Shown here one piece after another: positions 5,066 to 7,226 of a DNA stretch of 7,226 nt. A program made the position numbers and the translations under genes. Below the pieces are notes generated by a model. It was not told the DNA's origin, did no database searches, and was given only the letters and a program-made list of their open reading frames with translations. Origin of the DNA: Singulisphaera sp. GP187 (GTDB taxonomy: Bacteria > Pseudomonadota > Gammaproteobacteria > Burkholderiales > Burkholderiaceae_C); NCBI GenBank assembly GCA_943327965.2, contig CALPYQ020000082.1, positions 1 to 7,226 of the forward strand, given 5' to 3'. Each line of letters opens with the position of its first letter. Position 1 is the stretch's first letter.

Positions 5066-6064
5066 ATGAAATCAGTCTTCGAACAAAGCTTCAAGCACGC
5101 CGTGACAGCCATTGCGACGCTGCTGGTGGCCGGCTCCGTTTTTGCACAAAACTACCCTAGCAAACCCGTCACCCTTTTGGTGCCCTACCCCGCAGGTGGC
5201 TTGTCAGACGTGATTGCACGCACTGTGAACAACACCTTGTCCAAAAACTTGGGCCAGCCTGTCATCGTCGACAACTTAGGCGGCGCCAGTGGTGCCATTG
5301 CAGCTCAAAAAGTTTTGAGCGCACCTTCTGACGGCCAAATCATTTTCCAAGGCTCGCCCAATGAATTGATCTTGGCGCCTTTGGCCATCTCTGCCGTCAA
5401 GTTCAAGAGCGAAGACTTCCGTCTGGTTCAAATGATTGCCACTGCGCAAATTGGCTTCTTGGCACGCAAAGATTTGCCCGTCAATAACGTCGATGAATTT
5501 TTGGACTACGCACGCAAGGAAGCACAAGCAGGTCGTCCAATTACTTATGCCAGCGTGGGTCCAGGCTCCTTCTATCACCTGTTGGGTGAGCACCTGTCCA
5601 AGACCACCAACATTCCCATGACGCACATTCCCTACAAGGGTGCTGCGCCGGCCAATCAGGATTTGATTGGTGGTCAAGTTGATATTTTCTTGGCACCGTT
5701 TGGCAAGGCTTATGACGAACTGCAAAAGCAAGGCAAGGTCAAAGTCTTGGCCATGCTGAACAGCGAGCGTTTGGAATCTGTCAAAGCCTACCCAGCCATT
5801 TCCGAAAGCAAATCATTGAAGAACTTCACCTTCAATATTTGGACAGGCTACTTTGTGAAAAAAGACACCCCTGAAGCCATCGTGCAAGTCATTCACAAAA
5901 CCATTACCGACTCTTTGAGTGACCCCGCAGTGCGCAATGGTCTTGAGGCCAACAGCCAGTTGGTTGCCAAGCCACTGTCATTACAAGCTGTTGACAAAGC
6001 TTATGCGGATGGCACCGCGCAGTTCCGCGCCATTGCCAAGTCAATCAACTTGCAACCTCAATAA
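5066..6064 (+). CDS. Bug/TctC-family periplasmic solute receptor (second copy)
   Basis: Secreted binding protein of 332 residues. The signal peptide has a positively charged start (Lys2, Lys10), a hydrophobic core AVTAIATLLVAGSVF (12-26) and likely cleavage after Ala27 (VFA|QN). The mature domain opens with KPVTLLVPYPAGGLSDVIAR (33-52), the ligand-contacting loop of Bug proteins, then GGASGAIAAQKVL (72-84), ASVGPGSFYHLLGEHL (162-177) and HIPYKGAAPANQDLIGGQVD (187-206). It is the first gene rightward of the divergent control region and is followed after 2 nt by the amidohydrolase, so the two are almost certainly co-transcribed. This pairing suggests that the receptor captures the amidohydrolase substrate or product, which is inference. 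No TctA/TctB genes are seen nearby; it may share membrane subunits encoded elsewhere. It differs substantially from the first receptor, so the two probably bind different ligands. Confidence 0.96.
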   Translation: MKSVFEQSFKHAVTAIATLLVAGSVFAQNYPSKPVTLLVPYPAGGLSDVIARTVNNTLSKNLGQPVIVDNLGGASGAIAAQKVLSAPSDGQIIFQGSPNELILAPLAISAVKFKSEDFRLVQMIATAQIGFLARKDLPVNNVDEFLDYARKEAQAGRPITYASVGPGSFYHLLGEHLSKTTNIPMTHIPYKGAAPANQDLIGGQVDIFLAPFGKAYDELQKQGKVKVLAMLNSERLESVKAYPAISESKSLKNFTFNIWTGYFVKKDTPEAIVQVIHKTITDSLSDPAVRNGLEANSQLVAKPLSLQAVDKAYADGTAQFRAIAKSINLQPQ

Positions 6065-6066
6065 GC

Positions 6067-7226
6067 ATGACCTATTTGCGTGAAGCCCTTACAGCCAGAG
6101 TGGGTGAGTTCATCCAACTCAGGCGTGACATTCATCGTCACCCCGAGTTGGCATTTGAAGAACATCGCACCTCCGAACTGGTGGCCTCCAAGTTAGAAGC
6201 TTGGGGCTACAGCGTGCATCGGGGCTTGGGTGGAACTGGCGTAGTGGGTACGCTCAAACGAGGCACTGGCAACCGAAGTTTGGGACTGCGTGCAGACATG
6301 GACGCGCTGCCCATTCAAGAAGCAAGCGGCGCAGAGTGGACCAGCACCCAACCAGGATTGATGCACGCTTGTGGCCACGACGGTCACACCGCCATGCTGT
6401 TGGCTGCAGCCCACGATTTAGCACACAACGCAAATTTTGACGGCACATTGCACCTCATTTTTCAACCAGCCGAAGAAGGCGGTGGGGGTGCACTTCGCAT
6501 GATGCAAGATGGCCTGTTTGAGCTGTTCCCTTGCGATGCTATTTTTGCCATGCACAACATGCCTGGCGTCCCTACGGGTCACTTGGTGTTTCGGGAAGGT
6601 GCAGCCATGGCCTCTAGCGACTATGTCAGCATTCGATTGGAAGGTACTGGTGGTCATGGCGCCATGCCACACCGTGCAGCCGACCCCATCGTTGCGGCGG
6701 CCTCCTTGGTCATGGCACTTCAAACTGTAGTTTCTCGCAATGTCGATCCACTGCACACCGCCGTGGTCACGGTTGGATCTATTCATTCAGGCAAGGCCAA
6801 CAACGTCATTCCTGCTTCTGCACAGTTGGAATTGAGCGTGCGGGCTTTAGACCCGGCAGTTCGTCGCTTGTTAGAACAACGCATCAAATCACTGGTGGCT
6901 TTGCAAGCTGAAAGTTTTGGGGTAAAGGGCCACGTCGATTGGCGCGAAGGCTATTGCGTGTTGGTCAACTCTGTTGAAGAAACCAACTTTGCAAGACAAG
7001 TGGGTCTGGAACTGGTTGGCGCCGACAAAGTCATTGCCAACGGCCCCCCCTTAACGGGCAGCGAAGACTTTGCGTTCATGCTGGAAAAAATCCCTGGCAG
7101 CTATTTACTCATTGGCAACGGCGATGGTGATTCGGCTGGCGCCTGCATGGTGCACAACCCTGGCTACGACTTCAACGACGACAACATCGCGACTGGTTCA
7201 GCCTATTGGTGCCACTTGGTTCAAAA
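6067..7226 (+). CDS. M20-family metal-dependent amidohydrolase (3' end cut by window edge)
   Basis: Cytoplasmic aminoacylase/hippurate- or IAA-amino-acid-hydrolase-like enzyme that splits an amide bond in an N-acyl compound. The frame is open from ATG 6067 to the window end, giving 386 residues; family members are about 380-400, so only a few residues are missing. Motifs in order: RRDIHRHPELAFEE (19-32), GLRADMDALP (73-82), HACGHDGHTAML (100-111), QPAEEGGGGA (133-142), AMHNMPG (161-167), GGHGAMPH (195-202) in the dimerisation domain, LTGSEDFAFML (329-339) and VHNPGYDFND (362-371). By analogy with plant ILL2, metal ligands would be Cys102, His104, Glu137, His163 and His363, with Glu136 as general base; all are present. 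No signal peptide is seen. It starts 2 nt after the receptor stop with no separate strong ribosome binding site, implying coupling. Exact substrate unknown. Confidence 0.95.
   Translation, partial: MTYLREALTARVGEFIQLRRDIHRHPELAFEEHRTSELVASKLEAWGYSVHRGLGGTGVVGTLKRGTGNRSLGLRADMDALPIQEASGAEWTSTQPGLMHACGHDGHTAMLLAAAHDLAHNANFDGTLHLIFQPAEEGGGGALRMMQDGLFELFPCDAIFAMHNMPGVPTGHLVFREGAAMASSDYVSIRLEGTGGHGAMPHRAADPIVAAASLVMALQTVVSRNVDPLHTAVVTVGSIHSGKANNVIPASAQLELSVRALDPAVRRLLEQRIKSLVALQAESFGVKGHVDWREGYCVLVNSVEETNFARQVGLELVGADKVIANGPPLTGSEDFAFMLEKIPGSYLLIGNGDGDSAGACMVHNPGYDFNDDNIATGSAYWCHLVQ

Noticed and set aside
5276..5731. Minus-strand open frame of 151 codons inside the second receptor gene
   Set aside because: It lies wholly antisense to a clear Bug/TctC gene and shows no domain, ribosome binding site or plausible context.
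6418..6786. Minus-strand open frame of 122 codons inside the amidohydrolase gene
   Set aside because: It is antisense to conserved M20 motifs, with a low-complexity His/Cys-rich product typical of a shadow frame.

Overview
The window reads as a piece of a betaproteobacterial chromosome, most likely Burkholderiales and perhaps Comamonadaceae. This is inferred from two Bug/TctC-type periplasmic solute receptors beside a LysR regulator and catabolic enzymes, from moderate GC content and from dense, overlapping genes. No species can be named from the sequence alone. There are no rRNA, tRNA, CRISPR or insertion-sequence features, and nearly every base is coding.

Layout: a 124-bp intergenic region (4942-5065) separates two divergent transcription units. 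Leftward on the minus strand, in order of transcription, are a LysR-type regulator (4941-4057), an NAD-type short-chain dehydrogenase (3996-3199), a Bug/TctC receptor (3161-2187), a cysteine-free carboxymuconolactone-decarboxylase-like protein (2187-1660), an EthD-like dimeric alpha/beta barrel protein (1648-1145), and subunits A (1148-441) and B (444 to beyond position 1) of a CoA-transferase very like the 3-oxoadipate enzyme PcaIJ. From the receptor to CoA-transferase B the reading frames overlap or nearly touch (TGATG, an 11-nt gap or TTGA, ATGA, ATGA), so this is almost certainly one operon with coupled translation. Rightward on the plus strand are a second Bug/TctC receptor (5066-6064) and, 2 nt later, an M20-family metal-dependent amidohydrolase (6067 to beyond 7226, lacking only its extreme C-terminus).

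How it may work (inference): the two secreted receptors would capture organic acids or acid conjugates. The M20 enzyme could release a free acid from an amide conjugate. The dehydrogenase, the CMD-like protein, the EthD-like protein and the CoA-transferase would then process a ring-derived or oxo-acid intermediate to a CoA thioester. LysR would sense a pathway compound and act on the AT-rich divergent control region, which carries three copies of an ATGCAT-centred 8-mer and a separate 7-bp inverted repeat. The membrane subunits of a tripartite tricarboxylate transporter (TctA/TctB) are not in the window, nor are the ring-opening enzymes or thiolase of a classical beta-ketoadipate pathway, so the substrate is unknown.

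The most interesting points are the unusual company of the PcaIJ-like transferase, the CMD-like protein without any cysteine, and the structured divergent control region.
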